64,000 nucleotides of DNA from Planctomycetaceae bacterium UBA2972 (GCA_002348315.1 DEAW01000174.1:24754-88753), one strand, 5' to 3'; numbered from the stretch's first letter, positions 16,403 through 26,310 are shown. The notes: generated from the sequence alone by a model not told the origin. A program made the numbers and translations.

Positions 16403-17424
16403 TGACGTTTCCAGTTGCTAAAACGGATCCCAAGGCCTCTCATCTTTCTAAAACGTTGAAATATGAGAAGCCATTGATCTCATGTCGATTTGATCCGTCC
16501 GGACGCTACCTGTTTGCTGCGTCACAGGACTTTTCAGTGATCCGCTGGACACTGGAAGACGACTCGATGAAAGTCTTCAAGGCGCACAATTCCTGGGTGC
16601 GTGGACTAGAGTTCTCTCAGGATGGCAAGACCGTTGTTAGCAGTGGCTACGATGATCGTCTCTTCTTTTGGAATGTCGAAGATGATCGAGAGGAACCAAA
16701 ACCGATCCGCGAAATTGTCGCTCACAAAGGCTGGATCCGTGCGATTAGTCGCAGTCCCGACGGGAAGTTGTTGGCATCTGGTGGTAACGATCGGATTGTC
16801 AAAGTTTGGGATATGGATACCGGCAAACTGACAGCTGAATTGGTCGGTCATGAACGCGATGTCTATAGCCTGCTTTGGCATCCCACCGATGGTACTCTGC
16901 TCAGCGGAGACTTGACGGGGCAAATCAAACGTTGGAATGTCGCTGAGGCCAAAGAAGTATCCGCTTATGACGGTAAAGCTCTGCATACCTACAACGGTGG
17001 GCAACAGGTGAGCTATGGCGGGATTCGCGGGATGGCATTGAGTCCGGATAACAAAACCTTATATGCCTGTGGTCTGCATAAAGGGACCAACCCATTGGGT
17101 GCGGTTCAGACTCCTCTAGTGATTTCCTTTGATCTGGAGTCAAAAGAGGCTGGCAAAACATGGTCGATTGAGGGCCTGCAGGCAATTGCCTGGCAACTCT
17201 ACCAGCACGAAGATGGTTATCTAGTCGTCGGAGTTGGCGGTTCAGCAGGAGCCCATCTGGTCTTTATTAATCCATCGGAAGATAAAGATTTCCACCGACT
17301 TAAAGTGAGCGATGTGGCTCGAGAACTGGCAGTTCATCCTGACGGGATTCAAGTCGCACTGGCAAGTTCGAACGGGGCGGCACAGATCTGTCGCTTGGAA
17401 GCAAAGCCGGCAGATGCTAAATAA
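16402..17424 (+). CDS. WD40-repeat beta-propeller protein
   Basis: The 340-aa protein has at least five recognisable WD40 blades, each ending in a W-D-like dipeptide (I-R-W-T, L-F-F-W-N-V, V-K-V-W-D-M, I-K-R-W-N-V). S-P-D-G-K or S-Q-D-G-K turns precede blades, and H-x-x-W-V/I-R occurs between them. No signal peptide is visible, unlike its neighbours, so it may stay in the cytoplasm or use another route; that is odd in an otherwise exported gene set. WD40 propellers usually act as interaction platforms. Its ATG overlaps the DUF1501 stop, and its end overlaps the next start by 11 bases. Confidence 0.88.
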   Translation: MTFPVAKTDPKASHLSKTLKYEKPLISCRFDPSGRYLFAASQDFSVIRWTLEDDSMKVFKAHNSWVRGLEFSQDGKTVVSSGYDDRLFFWNVEDDREEPKPIREIVAHKGWIRAISRSPDGKLLASGGNDRIVKVWDMDTGKLTAELVGHERDVYSLLWHPTDGTLLSGDLTGQIKRWNVAEAKEVSAYDGKALHTYNGGQQVSYGGIRGMALSPDNKTLYACGLHKGTNPLGAVQTPLVISFDLESKEAGKTWSIEGLQAIAWQLYQHEDGYLVVGVGGSAGAHLVFINPSEDKDFHRLKVSDVARELAVHPDGIQVALASSNGAAQICRLEAKPADAK

Positions 17425-17869
17425 ACCCCTTGTATCTGCTGTCACTGTGTTGTGCATTAGTCTATTTGCGACACGGGCAGATGCTCAGGTAATTATCCTG
17501 CCGACAGGCTCAGCGACTGCGATTGGCACAACAGTCAACGTCCCGGACGGTGGCTTCGTATTACTGGGTAACGTCCATTACGGTGCCGAAGGAATGATCC
17601 AGCGGGGAATCCCCGGACTCTCACAATTCCCGATTATTGGTGTGGCTCCACTGTTGAATCACCGGGCCATTGGTTCTCAAAAAGGTGAAACGCAGATTTA
17701 CATAGGCGTCCGCATTCACGATTTTGAAAAACTGGACAAAGCGACGTTTTTGAAAGGCCAGCAGATAATGGAAGCCAAACGGGCGGCAGGATTATTGCCC
17801 CGTGAGGAAAAACCGCTTCCCGCCAGATTGCCTTCTGCACTAAAACGTTCATTCTCTTCAGAACGCTAA
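17414..17869 (+). CDS. Very small secreted protein with a secretin-like C-terminal motif
   Basis: Read from the ATG at 17414 the product has 151 aa. It has a signal peptide (hydrophobic about 6-19, cleavage near A-D-A-Q). The core reads T-V-N-V-P-D-G-G-F-V-L-L-G-N, then G-I-P-G-L-S-Q-F-P-I-I-G. This closely resembles the membrane-lip region of type II/III secretins (VPDGGTVLLGG ... GVPxLSxIPxLG). The N-domains and most of the barrel are absent, and the tail is basic. The start overlaps the WD40 stop by 11 bases. An upstream in-frame start would overlap the WD40 gene further and remove the clear signal peptide from the N-terminus. The secretin resemblance is by eye; function unknown. Confidence 0.65.
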   Translation: MLNKPLVSAVTVLCISLFATRADAQVIILPTGSATAIGTTVNVPDGGFVLLGNVHYGAEGMIQRGIPGLSQFPIIGVAPLLNHRAIGSQKGETQIYIGVRIHDFEKLDKATFLKGQQIMEAKRAAGLLPREEKPLPARLPSALKRSFSSER

Positions 17870-17928
17870 GTGTTTCCAGCGTAGTGGATGCGTTAAAATT
17901 GAAACTCGATACTAAAGGAGTTTCTTAA

Positions 17929-20805
17929 ATGCGCCGTAGTCTGTTTCTCTTCTTTTATCTTCTGTTCCCGTTGTCCGTCTTTGGCCAACTGGAAGATGGT
18001 ACTGCTCCGCCCAACGTCCTGGACGACCGATTGGTGCTGGAAGAATTTGTTTCTCATCCCGATCTAACGACTCCCACCGGAATTGCTGTGACCAGTGACG
18101 GTAAAGTACTGGTTGTTGAGTGCCACACTCACTTTCCACCGGATGACTATCAGGGATTGAAGCATGATCGGGTTCTCTGGTTTCAGGACACCGATGGAGA
18201 CGGGAAAGCGGATAAAAAGACTGTCTTCTTCGAAGGCACGACCCAAACAATGAATCTCGCCGTGCATCCGAATGGAGATGTCTTTCTGGCGACTCGGCGT
18301 AGCGTTTTGATTCTACGTGATCTGGATGAGGACGGCATTGCGGATGAGAACAAGACCATTGTTCATCTGATCACTGAGGGTAATTATCCCCATAACGGAA
18401 TCTCCGGTTTCTCATTTAATGAAGACGGAGATGTCTTTTTTGGGTTAGGGGAAAATCTAGGCAAAGACTATTCCATGGTGGGATCAGATGGTTCGGTGGT
18501 CAGCGGGGGAGGCGAAGGTGGAAGCATATTCCGTATGAAAGCAGACGGCGCGCGTCTGGTTAGATACGCGACCGGTTTTTGGAACCCATACCGTACGACC
18601 ATCGATGCCTTTGGCCGGATGTTCATGGTCGATAACGACGCCGATTCGAGACCGCCTTGTCGTCTGAATCACGTGGTTGCCAACGGAGATTATGGCTATC
18701 GATTTAAGTACGGACGAAAGGGATTGCATCCTTATACTGCCTGGAACGGCGAAAACCCCGGAATGCTGCCGATGGCCTCCGGTGTTGGTGACGGTCCATC
18801 AGGAGTATTGGCATATGAGTCCACTCACTTACCTTCCGATTATTTAGGTGGAGTGTTTGTCACTGCTGCGTGGATTCACAATCGTTTGGAGTTTCATCAG
18901 CTCGTGCCTGCCGGAGCATCTTTTCGAACAAAGATGACAACGGTTATCCAGGGTGATGACAACTTTCGTCCTATCAGCATCACGACCGCTCCGGATGGAA
19001 GCCTCTATATGACAGATTGGGTTGATAAGAGTTACAACATTCATGGTTTTGGACGGGTTTGGCGGATTAGATCCAGAGAAGCAACCAGTGGGCTTCCTCA
19101 AACTACAGCATCTGATCGGCAACGATTACTACATCATGATCAGGCATCCCGACGGCTGGCAGCACAACGGCTGGCTCGGGGTTCAGAAGCCGAGTTGGAA
19201 TATCTGGAACAGATCGCCCGTAGCTATAAGGATGAACGAATACGAGTGGATGCGATTTTAGCATTGGACCAGATTGGCGGTGTCTCGGATGCCCTGGCTG
19301 ATTTACTTATTCAGGATGAACACCAGCGAATCCGGGAAGTGGCGGTGACTCGTCTGCGTTTAACAAATAGTCAGCTCGTCGCAGTCTTAGCGGGCACCAG
19401 TAATGACTTGGTCAAAGCCGCAGCCTGGAGGAAGGTGAAAGTAGCCGCTAGTGGTGAGAGTTACCAACTGCTAGAAAATACTTTGGCAAGCTCCGATTCG
19501 TTTTTGAGACAGGCCGCGCGTCAAAGCATGCTTAACGAAGGCTCAGGGATAGATTTGACGAAGCCATTTGATATGCACCAGTCGATCGAAGTGCAGCTTG
19601 CCGTCATCTTAAATCAACAACTGAAAGCTCCTGACACATTAACGGCTTCGTTAGATCGTCTTTTGCGGCATCCGGATGAGCGTTTACGTTTTGTTGCGTT
19701 GAAGTGGATTGGAGATAACGTATTAACTCAGTGGTTGGACGTGCTGAATGATGAGCTGTTCTCGATAGCGACAAGTGAAAAGCTCATTCAAACCACATTA
19801 GCAACGATCGATTTATTAGAAGGCAAATCCCCTGTCGAGCTAGATAAAACAGGTAGTGAATTGTTTGCACAACGAATTCTTGAAAACCAAAATGCCTCAC
19901 TGGATTTGAAACAGTATGCGATACGAAATATTTCGGCGACACATGCATTAGGGACTGTGCCGGCACTTACTGAACTGCTGGCAAATAATGAAGACGCCAT
20001 TGCTCGGGAAGTAATCGCGAAGCTACAAGTACACCCTGATGGTCAGGCTCAAAATGCTATTCGGGGAATTGCGGAGAACAGAGCGTTGACTCCTAATACC
20101 CGGGCGTTAGCTGTCGCCGCCATGCACTCAGGATCGAAAGAAAACGTCGATTCACTTATTTCGCTCTCGGGTGACACGGAACTGGAAGTGGCAGAAGAAG
20201 CGTATCGATCTATCAACGGATACATACCGCTGCCGGAGCAAATATTAACTCTCAAGCGAAATGCGACCACGGAATATACCAAAGAACTGTTAGATCGAAT
20301 TCTCTCGGCACCGAATATTACCGAAGAACGTAAGAATCGCAGTCTCGAACAGTGGTCAAAAATACTCAAACCGGGGAATCCTCAAAGAGGCGAGCGAATA
20401 TTCTATAACGGTCAGGCTGGCACATGTTTTCAATGTCATCAGGTCAAAGGGCGTGGTAACTCAGTAGGACCTGATTTGAGTCGTATTGCCGCTACGCTTT
20501 CCTATGAGAAAATACTGGAGTCGATTATCCAGCCAAGTCGGAATATCGCACCACGATTTCAATCCTGGAAAATAGTCTTAGAAGATGGACGGTTAGTCAC
20601 CGGCATGCAAGTGGGTGAAGATCGCGAAGGGAATCAGTTCTACGTAGATTCATCCGGGAAGCAGCACACAGTTGTTCCGTCAGAAATTGATGTAAAACAA
20701 GCGGATGATGTTTCGATTATGCCTCAGGATTTAATCAAAAATCTAACGGAACAGGAGCTGGCTGATGTGATAAGTTTCCTGGTCACGCTGAAAGGAGACC
20801 AGTAA
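17929..20805 (+). CDS. PVC-type haem-binding CxxCH protein: propeller, HEAT region and cytochrome c-like tail
   Basis: The 958-aa secreted protein has a signal peptide (about 4-17). A six-bladed sugar-dehydrogenase-like propeller (about 30-385) is recognised by P-T-G-I-A-V, D-T-D-G-D-G-K-A-D and D-L-D-E-D-G-I-A-D. Helical HEAT-like repeats follow (about 400-800). The C-terminal cytochrome-like domain has C-F-Q-C-H near residue 831 and G-P-D-L-S downstream. This architecture is the planctomycete membrane-bound dehydrogenase type (TIGR02604 N-terminus, TIGR02603 C-terminus). Electron transfer from an unknown substrate is the expected role, not shown here. Its stop directly abuts the next ATG, so it is coupled to the DUF1549 gene. 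Confidence 0.93.
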   Translation: MRRSLFLFFYLLFPLSVFGQLEDGTAPPNVLDDRLVLEEFVSHPDLTTPTGIAVTSDGKVLVVECHTHFPPDDYQGLKHDRVLWFQDTDGDGKADKKTVFFEGTTQTMNLAVHPNGDVFLATRRSVLILRDLDEDGIADENKTIVHLITEGNYPHNGISGFSFNEDGDVFFGLGENLGKDYSMVGSDGSVVSGGGEGGSIFRMKADGARLVRYATGFWNPYRTTIDAFGRMFMVDNDADSRPPCRLNHVVANGDYGYRFKYGRKGLHPYTAWNGENPGMLPMASGVGDGPSGVLAYESTHLPSDYLGGVFVTAAWIHNRLEFHQLVPAGASFRTKMTTVIQGDDNFRPISITTAPDGSLYMTDWVDKSYNIHGFGRVWRIRSREATSGLPQTTASDRQRLLHHDQASRRLAAQRLARGSEAELEYLEQIARSYKDERIRVDAILALDQIGGVSDALADLLIQDEHQRIREVAVTRLRLTNSQLVAVLAGTSNDLVKAAAWRKVKVAASGESYQLLENTLASSDSFLRQAARQSMLNEGSGIDLTKPFDMHQSIEVQLAVILNQQLKAPDTLTASLDRLLRHPDERLRFVALKWIGDNVLTQWLDVLNDELFSIATSEKLIQTTLATIDLLEGKSPVELDKTGSELFAQRILENQNASLDLKQYAIRNISATHALGTVPALTELLANNEDAIAREVIAKLQVHPDGQAQNAIRGIAENRALTPNTRALAVAAMHSGSKENVDSLISLSGDTELEVAEEAYRSINGYIPLPEQILTLKRNATTEYTKELLDRILSAPNITEERKNRSLEQWSKILKPGNPQRGERIFYNGQAGTCFQCHQVKGRGNSVGPDLSRIAATLSYEKILESIIQPSRNIAPRFQSWKIVLEDGRLVTGMQVGEDREGNQFYVDSSGKQHTVVPSEIDVKQADDVSIMPQDLIKNLTEQELADVISFLVTLKGDQ

Positions 20806-23127
20806 ATGCGACGGATACTATTTGCATCGACTTCAATTCTCTTATTGGCGTCACTTCAGACATACGCAGAAGCCTCGATTTCATTTAATCGTGACGTGTT
20901 ACCGATATTGGCGAATCATTGCTTTGCATGTCATGGCCCGGATGCTGATCAACGAGAAGCGGATCTGCGTTTGGATTTAGAAGTGGCAGCGAAAGCAGAT
21001 CGTGACGGGAGCTTTGCCATTAAACCGGGGGATATTACACAGAGTATGCTCATTGAGCGAATCAATGAAGCGGACCCGGATTTGAAGATGCCCCCTTTGC
21101 ATTTCCAAAAACCATTAACAGAAAAACAAAAACGGACTTTGGAAACCTGGGTTCGCGAGGGAGCGACGTGGGAATCTCATTGGGCATTCAATGATTTGAC
21201 GAATCCTGTAGTCCCGGAAGTTCCAGCTGATCATATCCAAAATGACATCGATAAGTTTTTAATCCATCAACTGAGGATCAGTGGTGTTCAACTCGAAATG
21301 AATGGCTTAGCTGACAAAGTCACGCTCATTCGCAGGCTTAGCTTTGACTTACGGGGTCTTCCCCCGACAATTGAAGAGGTAACTTCCTTTGTAAGTGAAG
21401 GACAAGCGTATGAGGAGCTGGTGGATTCGTTTCTGAGCTCGTCGAGTTACGGGGAACGCATGGCGCAGTACTGGCTTGATCTGGTCCGCTATGCCGACTC
21501 AGGCGGTTATCACAGTGATGTGACAGTTCATATTTCTCCTTACCGCGATTATGTTATCAAGTCGTTTAATGACAATCTGCCGTTTAATCAATTCACAATC
21601 GAGCAGTTAGCAGGAGACTTATTGCCGGAACCGACTGAGTGGCAGATTATTGCTACTGGGTATAACCGTCTCAATAAAACCACAGAAGAAGGTGGTGCTC
21701 AACCAGGTGAATATATCGTTAAATATGCTGCGGATCGTATTCGTACCACTTCAGGTGCGTGGTTGGGAATCACACTTGGATGTGCCGAATGTCATGACCA
21801 CAAATACGATCCATTCACGGCCGGGGACTTTTATAGTTTCGGTGCCTTTTTTGCGGATATCCAGGAAGTAGGGCAGTACACGGGTGGTCGGCGAGAGCCA
21901 GAGATTAGAGTGCCCACTCTGCCCCAGCGAGCTGAATTGGCCAGGCTGGAAAGCGAAATTCAACAGGCCACCCTGGACAATGAGACCGAGCAGTTAGCGG
22001 AGTTAACGAAAGCCAAAGCTGCTTTAGAAAAACAATTTGTTCGTACGATGATTACCAGGAGTGTTGCTCCGAAGGAAATCAGAGTCTTACCTCGTGGGGA
22101 TTGGCTGAACCAATCAGGGCCAGTGGTTGAGCCGGCATTCCCAACTTCATTGACGACCACTCCCACTGAGAAGCAGGGTCGGTTATCCAGGTTGGATCTT
22201 GCAAACTGGATCGTAGCAGACTCCAATCCACTAACCAGTCGGGTCTTCGTTAACCGAGTTTGGAAACTTCTTTTTGGGCGTGGCATCTCACCCCGGTTGG
22301 ATGATTTTGGAGCTCAGGGTGAAGCACCGACGCATCCTGAATTACTGGATTTCCTGTCCTATCGTTTTGTCGAGTCAGGATGGGATGTCAAAGCTTTGAT
22401 TAAGTACATCGTCTCTTCGCATGCCTATCAGCAGAGCTCCCTGGTGAGTGAAACGGCTGCAGCCACTGATCCGGAAAACACTTTGTTCGCCAGACAGCTG
22501 CGTTGGCGATTGGACGCTGAGTTTATACGTGACACGGCATTGAAGACTTCAGGCTTACTGGATCCGACCATTGGAGGTCCCAGTGTGTTTCCTTATCAGC
22601 CTACAGGGTATTGGCAGTATCTCAATTTTCCAACAAGGAAGTGGAATGCGGATGATGGCGATGACCAATACCGCCGAGGTCTTTATACCCATTGGCAACG
22701 CACGTTTGTTCATCCTTCGATGCTGGCGTTTGATGCTCCGACTCGTGAAGAATGTGTTGCTCAACGGTCAGTATCTAATACGCCTTCAGCTGCCTTGGCG
22801 TTGCTTAATGATCCAACGTACGTGGAGGCAGCAAGAGCATTAGGGCAGCGAGTGATTAAAGAGGGAGGCTCGACCGATGTGGAACGGATCAATTGGTTGT
22901 TCATGACAGTCCTGTCGAGATATCCGACCGCAGAGGAACTACCTACAGTCGCCGACTTGTTTGAAAGTTGTCGGACCCAGTTTACGATGGACGTTAAATC
23001 GGCAATCGAGTTACAAAAAGTCGGTCAATTCCAACTTGAAGCAGGTATTAATATCAGTGAAGCGTCGGCCTGGTCGATGGTTGGCCGGGCTTTACTGAAT
23101 GTTAATGAAGCGATCTTTCGGAATTAA
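20806..23127 (+). CDS. PSCyt1/DUF1549/DUF1553 secreted cytochrome-like protein
   Basis: The 773-aa protein has a signal peptide (about 5-22) and an N-terminal planctomycete cytochrome domain (F-N-R-D-V-L-P-I-L then C-F-A-C-H-G-P-D at about residues 38-44). DUF1549 begins at about 145 (Q-N-D-I-D-K-F-L, L-I-R-R-L-S-F-D-L-R-G-L-P-P-T) and includes L-G-C-A-E-C-H-D-H-K near residue 323. DUF1553 (about 480-770) includes N-R-V-W-K-L-L-F-G-R-G. No carbohydrate-binding insertion is present, so it is on the short side. It is the second copy of the DUF1549 theme here, complete and without the coiled coil of the first. The next DUF1501 gene starts 12 bases downstream. Confidence 0.93.
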   Translation: MRRILFASTSILLLASLQTYAEASISFNRDVLPILANHCFACHGPDADQREADLRLDLEVAAKADRDGSFAIKPGDITQSMLIERINEADPDLKMPPLHFQKPLTEKQKRTLETWVREGATWESHWAFNDLTNPVVPEVPADHIQNDIDKFLIHQLRISGVQLEMNGLADKVTLIRRLSFDLRGLPPTIEEVTSFVSEGQAYEELVDSFLSSSSYGERMAQYWLDLVRYADSGGYHSDVTVHISPYRDYVIKSFNDNLPFNQFTIEQLAGDLLPEPTEWQIIATGYNRLNKTTEEGGAQPGEYIVKYAADRIRTTSGAWLGITLGCAECHDHKYDPFTAGDFYSFGAFFADIQEVGQYTGGRREPEIRVPTLPQRAELARLESEIQQATLDNETEQLAELTKAKAALEKQFVRTMITRSVAPKEIRVLPRGDWLNQSGPVVEPAFPTSLTTTPTEKQGRLSRLDLANWIVADSNPLTSRVFVNRVWKLLFGRGISPRLDDFGAQGEAPTHPELLDFLSYRFVESGWDVKALIKYIVSSHAYQQSSLVSETAAATDPENTLFARQLRWRLDAEFIRDTALKTSGLLDPTIGGPSVFPYQPTGYWQYLNFPTRKWNADDGDDQYRRGLYTHWQRTFVHPSMLAFDAPTREECVAQRSVSNTPSAALALLNDPTYVEAARALGQRVIKEGGSTDVERINWLFMTVLSRYPTAEELPTVADLFESCRTQFTMDVKSAIELQKVGQFQLEAGINISEASAWSMVGRALLNVNEAIFRN

Positions 23128-23139
23128 GGGATCAGGGAA

Positions 23140-24576
23140 ATGAGCAATCACGATTGGACAGACAGTGTAAATCGACGAGCATTCCTTGGTCGGACGTCCG
23201 GGGGACTCGGGATGGCAGCTTTGACAGGCCTGTTGCAGGCAGAGGATGTGGTTCAGGCCGATCCTGCTGGATTAGCTCCGGGCATTAGTACGACGCCACA
23301 TTTACCGGTGAAAGCCAAACGAGTCATCTTTTTATGTATGGCTGGCGGGCCCTCGCATTTGGAATCGTTTGACTATAAACCCAAATTGAAAGAGATGCAT
23401 GGCAAGCCGATGCCGACTTCTTTCACAGCGAATCAACCGATCGCTCAATTGCAGGGTCAGAAGCTAGTTTGCCAGGCGCCATTGATACCCTTCCAGAGAT
23501 ACGGAGAATCCGGCCAGCGTATAACAGAGATTTTTCCACATATCGGCTCCGTGGCAGATGATATCTGTATCATCAACAGTCTGCATACAGATCAAATCAA
23601 TCATGATCCGGCTCATACCGTGATGAATACCGGTACGTCGATTTCAGGTCGCCCCAGCATGGGCTCATGGATTACCTATGGGTTAGGAAGTGCCTCATCC
23701 AATCTTCCGGGTTTTGTCGTCCTTACGAGCAAGGGTGGCCGGAATCCTCAACCGATAGCAACACGTCAGTGGCACAGTGGATTTTTGCCCGGACGGTTTC
23801 AGGGGATTCAGTTCAACTCATCGGGCGACCCCGTGCACTACGTCAGAAATCCGTTGGGGGTAAGTAACTCGCAACAAAAGCACGTCATTGAAGTGATCAA
23901 CGGCTTGAACGGGTTAAGGGATAACCTGACAGATAACCCGGAAATACGCACTCGGATTCAGCAGTACGAGCTCGCATTTAGAATGCAACAGTCGGTTCCC
24001 GAGTTGATGGATATTAGCCAGGAAACTCAGGAGACATTGGATCTTTATGGTGTTTCCGGTGCGGATGGATCTTACGCTTATAACTGTTTGTTGGCTCGGC
24101 GGCTGGCCGAAAGTGGCGTTCGTTTCATTCACTTGTACCATCGAGGTTGGGATCATCACAATGATTTAGTGCGTTACATGGGCATCTGTAGTGGGTTATG
24201 TGATCAGCCCACAGCCGCATTGATTAAAGACCTGAAGCAACGCGACATGCTGAAAGATACGTTGGTAATTTTCGGCGGTGAATTTGGCCGTACCCCGATG
24301 GCTCAAACCAACAAAGGGCCGGTCGGTCGTGACCATCACATGCGGGCCTTTAGTATGTTTATGGCTGGGGGTGGCATTCGCGGTGGAGTTACCTATGGAG
24401 CGACGGATGAGCTGGGGTACAACGCGGTAGAAAACGTCGTGCATATCAACGATCTCCATGCCACGATGTTGCATCAGCTTGGATTGGACCATGAACGTCT
24501 GACGTTTCAGTATCAGGGTCGTGACTTCCGGTTAACGGATGTAGCAGGCGAAGTGATTAAGCCCATTCTGGCTTAA
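23140..24576 (+). CDS. Tat-exported DUF1501 protein (second copy)
   Basis: The 478-aa protein begins with a twin-arginine-type signal N-R-R-A-F-L-G-R-T (about residues 11-19) and a Gly/Ala hydrophobic stretch. The mature part has F-L-C-M-A-G-G-P-S-H-L-E-S-F-D-Y-K-P, the DUF1501 hallmark, then F-G-G-E-F-G-R-T-P-M and G-R-D-H-H. The last 4 bases overlap the convergent folC gene, leaving no room for a terminator between them. It partners the preceding DUF1549 gene. It is clearly divergent from the DUF1501 protein encoded at 15107-16402, so the two pairs are not a recent duplication. Expected location is periplasmic; activity is unknown. Confidence 0.93.
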   Translation: MSNHDWTDSVNRRAFLGRTSGGLGMAALTGLLQAEDVVQADPAGLAPGISTTPHLPVKAKRVIFLCMAGGPSHLESFDYKPKLKEMHGKPMPTSFTANQPIAQLQGQKLVCQAPLIPFQRYGESGQRITEIFPHIGSVADDICIINSLHTDQINHDPAHTVMNTGTSISGRPSMGSWITYGLGSASSNLPGFVVLTSKGGRNPQPIATRQWHSGFLPGRFQGIQFNSSGDPVHYVRNPLGVSNSQQKHVIEVINGLNGLRDNLTDNPEIRTRIQQYELAFRMQQSVPELMDISQETQETLDLYGVSGADGSYAYNCLLARRLAESGVRFIHLYHRGWDHHNDLVRYMGICSGLCDQPTAALIKDLKQRDMLKDTLVIFGGEFGRTPMAQTNKGPVGRDHHMRAFSMFMAGGGIRGGVTYGATDELGYNAVENVVHINDLHATMLHQLGLDHERLTFQYQGRDFRLTDVAGEVIKPILA

Positions 24577-25952
24577 AGCAAACCCTGGACGACAGGACGC
24601 AGTTCCGCGATGAGATAAAAGGATCCGGTGATGACGATGAGGTCGTCTGCTGTTGCTTCCCGCTTTACGCTTTCAAGTGCTTCCCGGGGATCGGCAACTA
24701 TTTGAGTGCGGGCCGCCAGGTTATTGCAGGGTGTTACCACCGAATCATACAGGCGTTGTGGATCGACAGATCGTGGATTCTTTTGATATTTTGTGAGTGT
24801 GATGCTATGAAAATTCGGAGCCAGCAGTGCTGCGATTTCCTCAACTTGTTTATCTTCACTGCAGCTGAGTATTAGGTGTAACTTTGTATCTGCGAAGTGA
24901 AGGTTGAGAAAATCAACCAAAGCCTGTGCTGAATTGGGATTGTGAGCCACATCCAGCAGCGTGCGAGGCTGACGGTCAACAAGTTCCAACCGACCGTTAC
25001 ATCGAACATTGGATAATCCGAGCCTTACAGAATCGGGCTCCACAGCAAACCCCTGCCTGGTTAACTCCCAGATAACTCCCAGACAAACAGCTGCGTTATT
25101 GATTTGGTGGTTCCCAGGCAGGCCAATCGTCAGGTCTTCCCAACAAACGTCGTTTTTAATACTGACTGAACGGAGCTTCGAATGAATGGACTGAGCACCA
25201 GCCGGTTCCACTGAAACATCCCGTGCAAGACTAAGAACAGGTGCGTTTCTTTCCAAAGCGATCTGTTCAATGACATTTCGAGGGCCTTCTAATTCGCATC
25301 CGTTGACTAAGGGGATTCCGGTCTTCACAATTCCGGCCTTTTCAGCAGCAATTAACTCCAGCGTATCCCCCAGAATCTCCGTATGGTCCAAACCGATGTT
25401 GGTAATGGCGGTGACCAATGGCTCGCAAATATTGGTACTGTCGAGTCTTCCACCTAATCCAACCTCGACGATAGCGACATCGACGTTCTTTTCCAGAAAG
25501 TAGAGGAATGCGAAAGCAGTTGTGATTTCGAAAAATGTTGGTTTCAGATCGATGTCAGATTGCTTTGCATCTCTACGGTCCATCTCTTCAACGGCGGGAA
25601 TGATTTGCTGAATAATCTTGATGACATCAGCTTCCTGGCATGGTTGGTTATCAATACAGAAACGTTGTCCGAGATATTCCAGATGGGGTGAAGTAAACAG
25701 GCCGGTCTTATATCCTGCGGTTGAGAGGATATGACTGAGCATGGAAGAAACAGAACCTTTACCTTTAGTGCCGGCGACATGTACAGTCGCAATTTTGGAT
25801 TGCGGATTGTCCAGAAGTTCGGCTAGTTGTCGCATACGTTCGAGCTTAAACGTATCGGGGGAGGCATCAGACATGGTTCGTTCTAAATCGAACCGACTGA
25901 ACAGAAATGCCTGGGCATCAGCGTAGGACTGGATGTTCGTAATGGGTGCCAT
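24573..25952 (-). CDS. folC: Folylpolyglutamate synthase / dihydrofolate synthase
   Basis: FolC adds glutamate to dihydropteroate and then to tetrahydrofolates in the cytosol, using ATP. The 459-aa protein shows the Mur-ligase-like ATP loop A-G-T-K-G-K-G-S at about residues 60-67. Next come Y-K-T-G-L-F-T-S-P-H and E-V-G-L-G-G-R-L-D-S-T-N, then the C-terminal R-L-E-L-V and L-L-D-V-A-H-N-P. These are all standard family motifs and the length is normal. It is a single gene on the minus strand whose end overlaps the DUF1501 gene by 4 bases. No other folate gene is nearby. Confidence 0.95.
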   Translation of the reverse strand: MAPITNIQSYADAQAFLFSRFDLERTMSDASPDTFKLERMRQLAELLDNPQSKIATVHVAGTKGKGSVSSMLSHILSTAGYKTGLFTSPHLEYLGQRFCIDNQPCQEADVIKIIQQIIPAVEEMDRRDAKQSDIDLKPTFFEITTAFAFLYFLEKNVDVAIVEVGLGGRLDSTNICEPLVTAITNIGLDHTEILGDTLELIAAEKAGIVKTGIPLVNGCELEGPRNVIEQIALERNAPVLSLARDVSVEPAGAQSIHSKLRSVSIKNDVCWEDLTIGLPGNHQINNAAVCLGVIWELTRQGFAVEPDSVRLGLSNVRCNGRLELVDRQPRTLLDVAHNPNSAQALVDFLNLHFADTKLHLILSCSEDKQVEEIAALLAPNFHSITLTKYQKNPRSVDPQRLYDSVVTPCNNLAARTQIVADPREALESVKREATADDLIVITGSFYLIAELRPVVQGLL

Positions 25953-26310
25953 GAATCTGTTCAGTTAATGAAGGTGCGGTGACCCTGAAGTTGTGTCGGA
26001 ATGGTTGAATCCGCCCGTCAATTGTTACAATCTGCACGACCGTCAAATGGTGTTGCATCCAGGTCTAAAATCTCTGTTTTGCTAGCATTCCTATTCCTTA
26101 TTTATAGTGTTCAAGCGGCATACTTTAAGACCATGCCAATAGGTTTTTTAAAATCTACTGATATACCTAAACCAGATGGGTTTGTTGTTTGAATAGAGCG
26201 AACATCCATCGGGAATCATACGTACCAAATTAATTACCCTGAGCTGTTGATCATTGAAACGCCAGCTCTGGCCTGCACGCACAAATTGCCTGTCATAAGA
26301 AAGGTTTTAG
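25953..26310. other. Divergent intergenic region between folC and the ABC transporter genes
   Basis: These 358 bases must hold the folC promoter (minus strand) and the promoter for the ABC operon (plus strand), but I see no strong -35/-10 pair for either. A 63-codon open frame at 26001-26192 contains a hydrophobic stretch but has no ribosome site or recognised homology. AAGAAAGG just before 26311 is the likely ribosome site for the ABC ATPase. Confidence 0.4.

Noticed and set aside
26001..26192. 63-codon open frame with a hydrophobic stretch between folC and the ABC genes
   Set aside because: No ribosome site, no coding bias that I can see and no family; could be a small exported peptide but the evidence is too thin to list as a gene.
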